From Pseudomonas mosselii (GTDB lineage Bacteria > Pseudomonadota > Gammaproteobacteria > Pseudomonadales > Pseudomonadaceae): 64,000 bases of DNA. The position numbers and the translations under genes were made by a program. Below the pieces are notes generated by a model that had not been told where the DNA came from, made no database searches, and saw only the letters and a list, made by a program, of their open reading frames with translations. Shown here piece by piece: positions 9,681-17,651 of this stretch. Location: contig NZ_CP081966.1 in assembly GCF_019823065.1 (NCBI RefSeq), forward strand, positions 1,519,501-1,583,500, written 5' to 3'. Numbering within the stretch: position 1 is the first letter of the stretch; every line of letters begins with the position of its first letter.

Positions 9681-10246
9681 TCCTCGACCTGCTGCGCCAC
9701 GGCGAGACGGAAAAAGGGGGCGGCTTGCGCGGCAGCCTCGACGACGCCTTGACCGAGACTGGCTGGGCGCAGATGCGCCAGGCCGTCACCGACGTCGGCC
9801 CCTGGGACGTGCTGGTCAGTTCGCCGCTGCAGCGCTGCGCGGCGTTCGCCGATGAGCTGGGCGCGCGCCTGAACCTGCCGGTGCTGCGCGAGGCTGGTGT
9901 GCGCGAGCTGCACTTCGGTGAGTGGGAAGGGCAAAGCGCCGCGCAGATCATGCAGGTCGACGCCGATGCCCTGGGGCAGTTCTGGAATGATCCGTATGCC
10001 TTCACCCCGCCGGGCGGCGAACCGGTGCTGGCCTTTGCCGAACGGGTGCTGGCGGCGGTCGAGGGTTTGCGCCGTGTGCATGCAGGCAAGCGCGTGCTGC
10101 TGGTCACCCATGGTGGGGTGATGCGTCTTCTCCTGGCACGGGCACGTGGCTTGCCGCGTGAGCAATTGCTGCAGGTCGAGGTCGGGCACGGCGCGCTGGT
10201 GCGACTGATGCTGGATCACGACGGGCAAATGCGCGAGGTGGGTTGA
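9677..10246 (+). CDS. Alpha-ribazole phosphatase-like histidine phosphatase
   Basis: A 189-residue histidine-phosphatase (phosphoglycerate-mutase superfamily) protein. LLRHGETE puts the phospho-accepting His at residue 8, and THGGVMR carries the second catalytic His. From its position between cobT and cobS with 4-nt overlap, it most likely removes phosphate from alpha-ribazole 5'-phosphate or adenosylcobalamin 5'-phosphate, the role called CobC in Salmonella. I leave the symbol empty because that name is already used for the decarboxylase in this nomenclature. The superfamily is broad, so the substrate rests on context. Confidence 0.88.
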   Translation: MILDLLRHGETEKGGGLRGSLDDALTETGWAQMRQAVTDVGPWDVLVSSPLQRCAAFADELGARLNLPVLREAGVRELHFGEWEGQSAAQIMQVDADALGQFWNDPYAFTPPGGEPVLAFAERVLAAVEGLRRVHAGKRVLLVTHGGVMRLLLARARGLPREQLLQVEVGHGALVRLMLDHDGQMREVG

Positions 10247-10247
10247 G

Positions 10248-10982
10248 ATGCTGCCGTTCTGGATCGCACTGCAGTTCCTCAGTAGCTTGCCGGTCCGCTT
10301 GCCGGGCATGCCGGAGCCCCGCGAGATGGGGCGCTCGCTGCTGTGCTATCCGCTGGTGGGGCTGCTGTTTGGCCTGTTGCTGTGGCTGGCCAGCCATCTG
10401 CTGCAAGGCACTGCGGCGCCCTTGCACGCGGCCTTGTTGCTGGCGCTGTGGGTGCTGCTCAGCGGCGGGCTGCACCTGGACGGCCTGGCCGACAGCGCTG
10501 ATGCGTGGCTGGGGGGCTTCGGTGATCGCGAACGCACCTTGCAGATCATGAAGGACCCGCGTAGCGGGCCGATTGCCGTGGTCACGCTGGTGCTGGTATT
10601 GCTGCTGAAGTTCTGCGCCCTCTGGGTGCTGGTCGAGCGGGGCGCTGACGGCCTGTTGGTGTTGGCTCCGGTGGTGGGGCGGGCGGCGATGCTCGGGTTG
10701 TTTCTCGGCACGCCCTACGTGCGCGCGGGCGGGCTGGGCGCGGCCTTGGCCGAACACCTGCCCCGGCGCGGTGCGGGCTGGGTATTGCTGGGCTGTACGC
10801 TGGTCGGCCTGGCGCTGGGAGGCTGGGCGGTGTTGTGGCCGCTGCTGGCGGCATTGCTCGTATTCGTGTGGCTGCGTCTGCTGATGTGCCGTCGGTTGGG
10901 CGGAACCACAGGGGATACGGCTGGGGCGTTGCTGGAACTGCTGGAGCTGACGGTGGTGGTTACCCTGGCGCTGTTAGTCTAG
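10248..10982 (+). CDS. cobS: Adenosylcobinamide-GDP ribazoletransferase
   Basis: CobS (244 aa), an integral membrane cobalamin synthase that joins AdoCbi-GDP and alpha-ribazole (or its phosphate) to give adenosylcobalamin (phosphate). The diagnostic Asp-rich motif LHLDGLADSADAW (Mg binding) follows the second hydrophobic helix. KDPRSGPIAV is also typical, and about six membrane segments are visible. It starts 1 nt after the phosphatase gene and is the last gene of the riboswitch-controlled operon. The first residues MLPFWIALQFLSSLPV are a typical family start. Confidence 0.95.
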   Translation: MLPFWIALQFLSSLPVRLPGMPEPREMGRSLLCYPLVGLLFGLLLWLASHLLQGTAAPLHAALLLALWVLLSGGLHLDGLADSADAWLGGFGDRERTLQIMKDPRSGPIAVVTLVLVLLLKFCALWVLVERGADGLLVLAPVVGRAAMLGLFLGTPYVRAGGLGAALAEHLPRRGAGWVLLGCTLVGLALGGWAVLWPLLAALLVFVWLRLLMCRRLGGTTGDTAGALLELLELTVVVTLALLV

Positions 10983-11103
10983 CAGCCCTTGGGTTTGTGT
11001 CGCTCTACAGGGGGCAGGATGTGCCCTGCATGGATCTCGGAAACCAATTCCACGTATTGCGCTTATCCTCGTTTGCTCCTCAAAACCACCAAGAGCCCCT
11101 GCC

Positions 11104-11333
11104 ATGCACCCCTGGATGCTCGCCAGTCTGCTGGCCACCAGCAACTGCATTGGGCCTTCTACAGCTTCCGTGAGGGCAGTTGGGATGGCATGGATTACGA
11201 GCTGGGTTCGGCCAAGGTGCCGTGGCGCTATTGGCAAGCCATCGAGAACGCCGCGCCGGACCCCTTGCCGCGCAAGGCCACGGCTGAGTTCGAGCCGATC
11301 CGCCAGCGCCTGCTACCCAAACCGACACCGTGA
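11104..11333 (+). pseudogene. Small hypothetical gene, probably frameshifted
   Basis: Clear Pseudomonas-like coding bias (G/C in third codon positions) runs from about 11130 to the TGA at 11333, giving the tail LHWAFYSFREGSWDGMDYEL and onward. The only well-placed start, ATG at 11104 (MHPWMLASLLA), is in a different frame. One extra base near 11134 would join the two into a protein of about 76 residues. Either a base is missing from this sequence, the gene is broken, or translation starts at the ATG at 11190 to give about 47 residues. I do not recognise the family. It lies between cobS and the marR gene. Confidence 0.4.
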
Positions 11334-11355
11334 AATTTCTTGCAACATCCATAAT

Positions 11356-11371
11356 GCGGGTATATACACGT
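11356..11371. promoter_or_regulatory. Probable MarR operator upstream of marR gene
   Basis: The sequence GCGGGTATATACACGT lies 5-20 nt before the marR ATG and matches 14 of 16 positions of the perfect palindrome found in front of the neighbouring MFS gene. This points to autorepression by the MarR protein. It sits where a -10 region and ribosome site would be, so binding should block transcription. Confidence 0.7.
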
Positions 11372-11375
11372 ATCC

Positions 11376-11780
11376 ATGCTGACCAGTGAATGCATCTGTA
11401 CCCATTTGCGTCGCGCCGCCCGTGGGGTGAGCCGACATTACGACGAGGCCCTTGCCGGCTTCGGCATCAATGTCGCCCAGTTTTCCCTGCTGCGCCAGGT
11501 GCAGCGCCTCGACCGCCCCAGCATCACCTGCCTGGCCGAGGCCATGGGCCTGGAGCGCAGTACCTTGGGCCGCAATCTCAAGGTGCTTGAGGCCGACGGC
11601 CTGGTGCGTCTTGCCGGCGGCGACGACCAGCGCAATCGCGTGGTGCTGCTGAGCGAAGCGGGCAGGGCGTGCCTGGACGCCGCCTACCCGGCTTGGCAGC
11701 AGGCCCAGAGGCAGTTGGTGGAACGGCTGGGCGAAAGCCAGCGTGACGAGTTGGTGCGCTTGCTGGAGCAGCTTGCCTGA
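11376..11780 (+). CDS. MarR-family transcriptional regulator
   Basis: A 134-residue winged-helix MarR protein. Helices around residues 10-35 form the dimer part. The DNA-binding section ITCLAEAMGLERSTLGRNLKVLEADGLV (about 49-76) is followed by the wing GGDDQRNRVVLLSEAG, which has the usual Asp-x-Arg core. It probably represses itself and the MFS gene 64 nt downstream, because both carry the same GTATATAC palindrome in their leaders. MarR proteins normally release DNA on binding small aromatic or oxidising compounds; the ligand here is unknown. Confidence 0.9.
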   Translation: MLTSECICTHLRRAARGVSRHYDEALAGFGINVAQFSLLRQVQRLDRPSITCLAEAMGLERSTLGRNLKVLEADGLVRLAGGDDQRNRVVLLSEAGRACLDAAYPAWQQAQRQLVERLGESQRDELVRLLEQLA

Positions 11781-11796
11781 ACGACTACGATAGAAA

Positions 11797-11812
11797 GCGG
11801 GTATATACCCGC
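11797..11812. promoter_or_regulatory. Perfect palindromic operator before MFS gene
   Basis: GCGGGTATATACCCGC is a perfect 16-bp palindrome, 32 nt before the MFS start codon. Its near-copy lies before the marR gene. Spacing and shape are typical of a MarR dimer site. Confidence 0.78.
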
Positions 11813-11844
11813 ATAAACCTTGCGATGGGCTGGAGACAACGACA

Positions 11845-13047
11845 ATGACTTCCCTTTGGCGGAGCAGCGGTTGGGTACTTCTGGGGGCGGCGCTGATCCT
11901 GGCGCTGTCGCTGGGGGTGCGACATGGTTTCGGCCTGTTCCTGGCGCCGATGAGCGCCGAGTTCGGCTGGGGCCGTGAGGTGTTCGCCTTCGCCATCGCC
12001 TTGCAGAACCTGATCTGGGGCCTGGCCCAGCCGTTTACCGGCGCCCTGGCCGACCGCCTGGGCGCGGCCAAGGTGGTGGTGATCGGCGGCATCCTCTACA
12101 CCGCTGGCCTGGTGATGATGGGCATGGCCGACTCGGCCTGGTCGCTGTCGCTGAGCGCCGGCCTGCTGATCGGCATCGGCCTGTCCGGCACCTCGTTCTC
12201 GGTGATCCTTGGGGTGGTCGGGCGCGCCGTGCCGCCGGAAAAGCGCAGCATGGCCATGGGTATCGCCAGCGCCGCCGGCTCCTTTGGCCAGTTCGCCATG
12301 CTTCCCGGCACCTTGGGCCTTATCCAGTGGCTGGGTTGGTCGGCGGCCTTGCTGGTGCTGGGCCTGATGGTGGCGTTGATCGTGCCGTTCGTAGGCCTGT
12401 TGCGTGATAACCCGCTGCCTAGCCATGGCGCCGAACAGAGCCTTGGCCAGGCGCTGCGCGAAGCTTGCTCGCACTCCGGCTTCTGGTTGCTGGCGCTAGG
12501 CTTCTTCGTCTGCGGCTTCCAGGTGGTGTTCATCGGCGTGCACCTGCCGGCCTACCTTGTCGACCAGCACTTGCCGGCGATAACCGGCACCACCGTGCTG
12601 GCGCTGGTCGGCCTGTTCAATATCGTCGGCACCTATACCGCCGGCTGGCTCGGCGGGCGCATGTCCAAGCCGCGCCTGCTGACCGGCTTGTACCTGCTGC
12701 GCGCCGTGGTCATCGTGCTGTTCCTCTGGGCGCCGGTGACCCAGTTCAGTGCCTACCTGTTCGGTATTGCCATGGGCCTGCTGTGGCTGTCCACGGTGCC
12801 GCTGACCAACGGCACCGTTGCCACGCTGTTCGGCGTGCGCAACCTGTCGATGCTCGGCGGTATCGTGTTCCTGTTCCACCAGCTGGGCGCGTTCCTCGGC
12901 GGCTGGCTGGGTGGGGTGGTCTATGACCAGACCGGCAGCTATGACCTGGTGTGGCAGATCTCGATCCTGCTCAGCCTGCTGGCCGCGGCCCTTAACTGGC
13001 CGGTGCGCGAGCGCCCGGTCGCCCGCCTGCAGGCCCAGGCCGCGTGA
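11845..13047 (+). CDS. MFS transporter
   Basis: A 400-residue major-facilitator protein with about 12 membrane helices in two halves. The ALADRLGAAKVVV segment after helix 2 is the MFS loop motif, repeated more weakly in the second half (GGRMSKPRLL). It resembles the monocarboxylate/oxalate-formate antiporter branch more than drug pumps, but the substrate is not predictable. The ATG is preceded by GGAG. It is controlled with the MarR gene through a shared palindrome and overlaps a 40-codon membrane-peptide gene by 4 nt. Confidence 0.88.
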   Translation: MTSLWRSSGWVLLGAALILALSLGVRHGFGLFLAPMSAEFGWGREVFAFAIALQNLIWGLAQPFTGALADRLGAAKVVVIGGILYTAGLVMMGMADSAWSLSLSAGLLIGIGLSGTSFSVILGVVGRAVPPEKRSMAMGIASAAGSFGQFAMLPGTLGLIQWLGWSAALLVLGLMVALIVPFVGLLRDNPLPSHGAEQSLGQALREACSHSGFWLLALGFFVCGFQVVFIGVHLPAYLVDQHLPAITGTTVLALVGLFNIVGTYTAGWLGGRMSKPRLLTGLYLLRAVVIVLFLWAPVTQFSAYLFGIAMGLLWLSTVPLTNGTVATLFGVRNLSMLGGIVFLFHQLGAFLGGWLGGVVYDQTGSYDLVWQISILLSLLAAALNWPVRERPVARLQAQAA

Positions 13048-13166
13048 ACGGCCTGCTCGGGCGTGGCTTGCTGCTGATCGCCGCGATACTGGTGCTGGCG
13101 CTGGTGTGGTGGGGCTGGCACAAGGGCGGGCTGGCGTTGATGCAGTTGGGCATGAGCCTGTGTTAA
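13044..13166 (+). CDS. Small single-helix membrane protein (40 aa)
   Basis: A 40-residue protein starting at a GTG that overlaps the MFS stop (GTGA). It has one strongly hydrophobic helix ([17 protein letters not shown], about residues 9-25) followed by [15 protein letters not shown]. The coupling to the transporter gene suggests co-translation, so an accessory or stabilising subunit of the pump is possible; this is inference. The short length is why automated calling often misses it. GC-rich third positions support coding. Confidence 0.6.
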   Translation: MNGLLGRGLLLIAAILVLALVWWGWHKGGLALMQLGMSLC

Positions 13167-13212
13167 GCGCTACCCTGCACAATCAAGGAATCATGTGCAG
13201 GAGACCGCTATC

Positions 13213-13764
13213 ATGCATGCCCGCTGGCTAACCCTCCCTTTGCTGGCCCTGGCCGCAGCCACTTCGAGCTGGGCAGCCGATTGTCCGGCGTTGCTCCAGG
13301 GCAGCCTGCCGGAGCTGCGCGGCAAGGAGCAGATCGACCTGTGCCAGCGTTTCGCCGGCAAGCCGCTGGTGGTGATCAACACCGCCAGCTACTGCGGCTT
13401 CGCCCCGCAGTTCGAAGGCCTCGAAGCTACCTATAAGGACTACCGCGAACAGGGCCTGGAAATGCTCGGCGTGCCGTCCAACGACTTCAAGCAGGAAGAC
13501 GCCGACAGCGACAAGACCGCCAAGGTCTGCTACGCCAACTACGGCGTGACCTTCACCATGACCAAGGCCCAGCCGGTGCGCGGCAAGGACGCGATCCCGC
13601 TGTTCGTCGAGCTGGCCCGGCAGAGCAGCGCGCCGAAGTGGAACTTCTACAAGTATGTGGTGGACCGCAAGGGCAAGGTGATCGGCAACTTTTCCAGCCT
13701 GACCAAGCCTGATGATCCGGCGTTCAGGGCGGCGATCGACAAGGCGATTGCTTCGCAGCCTTGA
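13213..13764 (+). CDS. Exported glutathione peroxidase-like protein
   Basis: A 183-residue thiol peroxidase of the glutathione peroxidase family with an N-terminal signal peptide (cleavage after SSWA, about residue 22), so it should act in the periplasm. The catalytic position is Cys61 in [15 protein letters not shown], in place of selenocysteine, and the Trp of the catalytic site is in KWNFYKYV. Asn of the tetrad is also in that segment. The ATG at 13213 follows GGAGA; an earlier in-frame start would spoil the signal peptide. It reduces peroxides with thioredoxin or glutathione-type donors. The active-site loop reads A where many members have T. Confidence 0.9.
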   Translation: MHARWLTLPLLALAAATSSWAADCPALLQGSLPELRGKEQIDLCQRFAGKPLVVINTASYCGFAPQFEGLEATYKDYREQGLEMLGVPSNDFKQEDADSDKTAKVCYANYGVTFTMTKAQPVRGKDAIPLFVELARQSSAPKWNFYKYVVDRKGKVIGNFSSLTKPDDPAFRAAIDKAIASQP

Positions 13765-13780
13765 GGACCATGAGCGGCCT

Positions 13781-13811
13781 ATCCGAACTGGTATATAGGC
13801 CAGTTTCGGCA
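13781..13811 (+). terminator. Stem-loop after glutathione peroxidase gene
   Basis: CCGAACTGG and CCAGTTTCGG pair with one bulged base around an 8-nt loop containing TATATA, just after the peroxidase stop. There is no strong T-run, so termination strength is uncertain. The following stretch to 13944 has no supportable gene. Confidence 0.4.
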
Positions 13812-13944
13812 GGAGGATGTTGATGGCTTCACTGAGCCAGTAATTGCCCGGATACGCGCCTGCTGGTTAGCCAACTGGTGAAGCTGCAATTATTTTTGCC
13901 CAGCTACGAAGTGACATTGTCTAGCTAGTAGATAAGCGCCTCGC

Positions 13945-14205
13945 TTACTCAGGGTGCACAGTCAGCGCAACCAGTCGAATGACTACGGGTCGCACCATCA
14001 ATACACAGAAGAACGCTACGGGCATCGCCAGCTGGTACGCCTTGAGTACGTTGTGCAGGTAGTCGGCAGCGACCCCGCCATTGGCGGCGGTAATCACGAA
14101 GCACATCAACAATGCCATGATCGCTGACATGTAGAACGCGAACACATAGGGTGTGGCGCCTGCGCGCAATTTGCGACGATTCCGGATCGAGGACAATTCG
14201 TTCAT
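13945..14205 (-). CDS. DUF2798-like small membrane protein
   Basis: An 86-residue protein with two hydrophobic helices (about residues 19-41 and 57-80), the second followed by a positively charged stretch. The overall pattern (helix with SAIMALLMCFVITAANGG, then helix and RLVALTVHP) resembles DUF2798 proteins, whose function is unknown. It is transcribed divergently from the LysR gene, with 116 nt between them, a layout often seen when the LysR protein controls its neighbour. Confidence 0.75.
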   Translation of the reverse strand: MNELSSIRNRRKLRAGATPYVFAFYMSAIMALLMCFVITAANGGVAADYLHNVLKAYQLAMPVAFFCVLMVRPVVIRLVALTVHPE

Positions 14206-14321
14206 GGGGGCCTCTGTTCGAATGAATGGGCGTGCAGGTTAACAAGGGCTGTACGCGACGCTGTAGACGCTGTTCACTGAGTTCTTTATAAAGAGAAACT
14301 TACGAATCAGCCAGGCATCCC

Positions 14322-15251
14322 ATGGACCTGCTCAACGCCATCCGCAGTTTCATCAAGGTCGTCGAAGCCGGCAGCATTGCCGGCGGTGCTCGCAATCTGG
14401 GTCTCAGCCCCGCAGCCGTTAGCCAGAACCTGGCGCGGCTGGAGACGCATCTGCAGGTGCGCTTGCTGACCCGCACCACTCGCAGCATGGCCCTGACGCC
14501 GCCCGGCAGCCTGTACTACGAGCGCGTACGGCATATCGAGCGTGATCTTGCCCAGGCCGAGCTTGCGGTCACCACGCCGGAAAGCGAGCCTCAGGGGCGC
14601 TTGTGCATTGCCTCGACATCGGCCTTCGGACGGCACGTGCTGGCGCCGCTCATCCCGGCATTTAGCGCCCGTTATCCGCTGCTTTCGATAGAGTTGGTGA
14701 TGGCTGATCGCAAGGTCAATCACGCCCGCGAAGACGTCGATGTGAGCCTGCGCATCACGCCGCAGCTGGAAGACCACTTGTTGGCTAGGCATATAGCCCG
14801 TATTCCTTTCATCTGCTGCGCAGCACCCGGCTACCTGGCCAGGGCCGGTTTGCCGGCCACACCAGAGGCTTTGCACGATCACAGTTGTTTAGTGTTCCGC
14901 TACCCGGTGGATGGCCGATTCCTGCCCTGGGGATTCATGCGTGACGGTATGCGCTTCGAGGCCCGCTTCGGTCGGGTGCTGATCAGTGATGATATCGACG
15001 CATTAACCCAGATGGCGCTGAATGATGGTGGTATTACCCGCCTGGCCGAGTTCGTCGTGCGCCCGCACCTGGATGCCGGCCGGCTGGTGCCGCTGTTTGA
15101 ATTCGGCGACAGCGGGCAGGCCTATGCCCAGACCGAGCCGATGGATATATACCTGTGCCTGGCTGACCGCTTTGCACTGACGACCAAGGTGCGAGTGTTC
15201 ATGGAATACCTGCAGCAGTGCCTGGGCCAGCAGTGGTGCGCACAGGCATGA
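14322..15251 (+). CDS. LysR-family transcriptional regulator
   Basis: A 309-residue LysR regulator. The N-terminal winged helix MDLLNAIRSFIKVVEAGSI ... LGLSPAAVSQNLARLETHL (residues 1-50) is followed by RLLTRTTRSMALT and the two-lobed effector domain beginning near residue 90 (GRLCIASTSAFG). It resembles the large group of LysR proteins related to DmlR/aromatic responders. The natural target candidate is the divergent DUF2798 gene. The effector is unknown. Confidence 0.9.
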   Translation: MDLLNAIRSFIKVVEAGSIAGGARNLGLSPAAVSQNLARLETHLQVRLLTRTTRSMALTPPGSLYYERVRHIERDLAQAELAVTTPESEPQGRLCIASTSAFGRHVLAPLIPAFSARYPLLSIELVMADRKVNHAREDVDVSLRITPQLEDHLLARHIARIPFICCAAPGYLARAGLPATPEALHDHSCLVFRYPVDGRFLPWGFMRDGMRFEARFGRVLISDDIDALTQMALNDGGITRLAEFVVRPHLDAGRLVPLFEFGDSGQAYAQTEPMDIYLCLADRFALTTKVRVFMEYLQQCLGQQWCAQA

Positions 15252-15254
15252 AAA

Positions 15255-15273
15255 AACCGCCACGAGGGCGGTT
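15255..15273. terminator. Bidirectional terminator between lysR and fadL
   Basis: AACCGCC / GGCGGTT form a 7-bp stem with a 5-nt loop. It is flanked by an A-run on the left and TTCTT on the right, so it can end transcription of the two converging genes. It begins inside the last codon region after the LysR stop. Confidence 0.75.
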
Positions 15274-15293
15274 CTTCATGCTGCGACAGTGAC

Positions 15294-16556
15294 TCAGAAG
15301 CGGTAGGTCAGCGAAGCACCAACGCCGTGAGCGCTGTTTTCGTACTTGGCCTGGTAAGTACCCTTGGTCGGGCTTGCCAGGTTGACCTTGGTGTCTTCCT
15401 CCCACAAGTAGGAGTAGGCCACGTCGATGGTCATGTCGTCGTTGGGGCTCCAGCCGGCACCCAGGCTGAAGATCTTGCGATCGCCCGTGGGGATGCGCGG
15501 CGAACGGTCCTGGTTGTTGGTTGGCGACTGGTCGACCGAGAAGCCGGTACGCAGTGTCCACTGCTTGTTCACCTTGTAGGACGCACCAACCGCGCCTGCC
15601 CAGGTGTCATGCCAGTTTTGTTCCTCGGTGATGGTGCCGAATTGCCCACGCAGCGCCGCTGGCACTTCGTTGTCGACGGTGATGTCCTTCAGGCGGCTCC
15701 AGCGCGTGAAGGTGGTACCTGCGTACAGGGTCCACTGGTCGTCGAGCTCATGGGTGACCGAGAAGTCCACCGACTCAGGGGTCTTGATCTTCAACTCGGC
15801 ATCGAACTTACTGCCACTGTACGGGCCGATCAGGACGCTGTTGACCTTGGTGTTGCCTTCGAGCTTGTAGTCCACCATCGAGTGGTAGGTCAGGCCGAGG
15901 CGGGTGTGGTCGGTGGCCTGGACCAGGATGCCGATGTTGTAGCCGACCGCGGTATCGTCGCCCTTGATTTTCACTTCGCCATCGTTACGGCCAGGGGTGA
16001 AGCGGTTGACGATGTTCGAACCCAGCTCGCCCTTGATACGGTTGATTGTCGGGCCGAAGCCTATCGACACCTTGTCGTTGAATGCATAGCTGATGGTGGG
16101 CTGGAAGGTCACCACTTCGACATGGCTCTTCTTGCCCCAGTAGCGTGCGGCATCGCCGCTGCCGTAGTCGGTCACCAGGCCAAAGGGTACATAGACGCCG
16201 AAACCGAGAGCCCAGTGGTCATCGATCGGCTTGACGTAGTAGCCCATCGGCACGCCGACGGTCGGGACCATGTCGCCGTCGGTTTCCCCCCCGAAGTTGC
16301 TGCCACGGCCTGAAATATCGGACTTGGCGAAGATGGCTGCGCCACCCACGGTGACTTCCTGACGTTTGAGGCGTGACATGCCTGCCGGGTTTCCGTAAAC
16401 GGTGCTGGCATCATCGGCAGAGGAAGAACGCCCCGCAAAACCTGTTCCCATGCCGCTGACACTTTGTTCGTTCAGCGCGAAACCGCTGGCGAGCAAGTGG
16501 CTGGAAGCGAAGGCAACGGCAATACCGAGAGAGGTTTTGAGCAATACTTTTTTCAT
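15294..16556 (-). CDS. fadL: FadL-type outer-membrane long-chain fatty acid channel
   Basis: A 420-residue OMPP1/FadL family beta-barrel that takes up long-chain fatty acids or other hydrophobic compounds through the outer membrane. A signal peptide (first about 24 residues, ending LLASG) precedes the family N-terminus GFALNEQSVSGMGTGFAGR, where the plug region inserts in the barrel. NPAGMSRL is another family marker, and the protein ends in an aromatic residue (LTYRF), as outer-membrane barrels do. The ATG at 16556 has AAGGAG upstream; longer in-frame starts would destroy the signal peptide. P. putida has several such channels, so substrate range is open. Confidence 0.9.
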   Translation of the reverse strand: MKKVLLKTSLGIAVAFASSHLLASGFALNEQSVSGMGTGFAGRSSSADDASTVYGNPAGMSRLKRQEVTVGGAAIFAKSDISGRGSNFGGETDGDMVPTVGVPMGYYVKPIDDHWALGFGVYVPFGLVTDYGSGDAARYWGKKSHVEVVTFQPTISYAFNDKVSIGFGPTINRIKGELGSNIVNRFTPGRNDGEVKIKGDDTAVGYNIGILVQATDHTRLGLTYHSMVDYKLEGNTKVNSVLIGPYSGSKFDAELKIKTPESVDFSVTHELDDQWTLYAGTTFTRWSRLKDITVDNEVPAALRGQFGTITEEQNWHDTWAGAVGASYKVNKQWTLRTGFSVDQSPTNNQDRSPRIPTGDRKIFSLGAGWSPNDDMTIDVAYSYLWEEDTKVNLASPTKGTYQAKYENSAHGVGASLTYRF

Positions 16557-16699
16557 TATTAGAAACTCCTTGGGATCTCCGAGGCGGAAAGCTACCAATA
16601 AATTCCACTCCACGCTATAGCCTAGAACGCAGGAGATAGAGCGGTTTTGTAGGACAATCCGACCAAAATTCCGTTTTTTTGGGTGTAGGACGCGTTGGC

Positions 16700-17182
16700 T
16701 CAGGAGGCTGGGGTGAGCATTGGCTCGATACATTGGTGCCAGGCGTGGGTGAAGTCCCGCAGGCGCCCTTGGGGCTGGAAGGTCTGCCGCCAAATCCGTG
16801 CCAGGCCCAGCAGATCGTCGGCCGCCGGCAAGGGCAGGGCTTGCTCTTCGATCAGCATCCAGGCGATGGCGGTGGCGTAGCGCAGGTTGACGGTGAGTTC
16901 GAGGTGCGGGCCGCCGAGGAAGGCGTGCTGGCTGGCCAGGCCGCGCACCAGGCTGGCCAGTTCGGGGTCGCGGGCAAGGTATTCGTCCCACAGGCAACGG
17001 TGACGATTCCCACCGATCCGGTAAAGCCCATGGCCACGTCGGTCATGCAGGGCGGCCCCCAGCGCAGACTGGCTCGCGGCAACGCCCAGTAACAAAGCTT
17101 CGGCGCTGTCGCTGTGGCGACCCAGGTAGATCAGGGTCGGCCGAATCACATATCGACTCAACTCGTTCGCAGCGATGCCCAT
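16700..17182 (-). CDS. Conserved hypothetical protein (160 aa)
   Basis: No family recognised with confidence. The product is soluble, about 160 residues, mainly helical, with a His/Trp-rich centre (RIGGNRHRCLWDEYLARDPEL) and a C-terminal FTHAWHQCIEP. I chose the ATG at 17182, preceded by AGAGGG, because upstream in-frame sequence reads like leader DNA. It is transcribed toward fadL with about 140 nt between, so fadL probably has its own promoter there. Confidence 0.65.
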   Translation of the reverse strand: MGIAANELSRYVIRPTLIYLGRHSDSAEALLLGVAASQSALGAALHDRRGHGLYRIGGNRHRCLWDEYLARDPELASLVRGLASQHAFLGGPHLELTVNLRYATAIAWMLIEEQALPLPAADDLLGLARIWRQTFQPQGRLRDFTHAWHQCIEPMLTPAS

Positions 17183-17426
17183 GATGCCCTCTGCTGAAAA
17201 GGGCCGACGGGCGCTGGAGCTTGGCAGCTGGTGAGTGGTCAGGCCCGCCGGAAGCGGCAGATGCCGCTCGAGTTGAAGTGTAGTGTGATAACAGTGGTGT
17301 AAAAGGCTGTTTTTAAATCGATTGCAGCCCGAAGGCGCAGGGCATATGCCCATTGGCGATTAGGCCAATTACCTTCAGGCTGGGTTTTGCATGGCGTATT
17401 CATGGCGTGAATTACCCGCCATTCAT

Positions 17427-17651
17427 TCATGCGGTCAGCGACTGGCGGGTGCGCTCGATCACCGCTTGCAGCGGTTCTGCCCGGTTGTACTGCTCCGGAT
17501 AGAGGCGCTCGCTGTGGCAGGCGATGCCATGCTCGTCGACCAGGGTGAAGCTGAAGCTGCCCTTGCGTGGTGCAACGATGAGGCACTTCAATGGGGCGAA
17601 GGCCTGGGAAAGGGTGCCGAAGGCAACCTGGATTTGTTGATGGTTACTCAT
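17427..17651 (-). CDS. DUF3509-like protein
   Basis: A 74-residue protein starting MSNHQQIQVAFGTLSQAF. The size, the central alternating strand pattern (CLIVAPRKGSFSFTLVDEHG) and the final helix AVIERTRQSL resemble DUF3509, a family largely restricted to Pseudomonas and of unknown function. The start at 17651 is preferred over the longer form because the preceding codons look non-coding; an AGGAA lies about 11 nt upstream. Upstream of it (right) is a 940-nt region without a convincing gene. Confidence 0.65.
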   Translation of the reverse strand: MSNHQQIQVAFGTLSQAFAPLKCLIVAPRKGSFSFTLVDEHGIACHSERLYPEQYNRAEPLQAVIERTRQSLTA

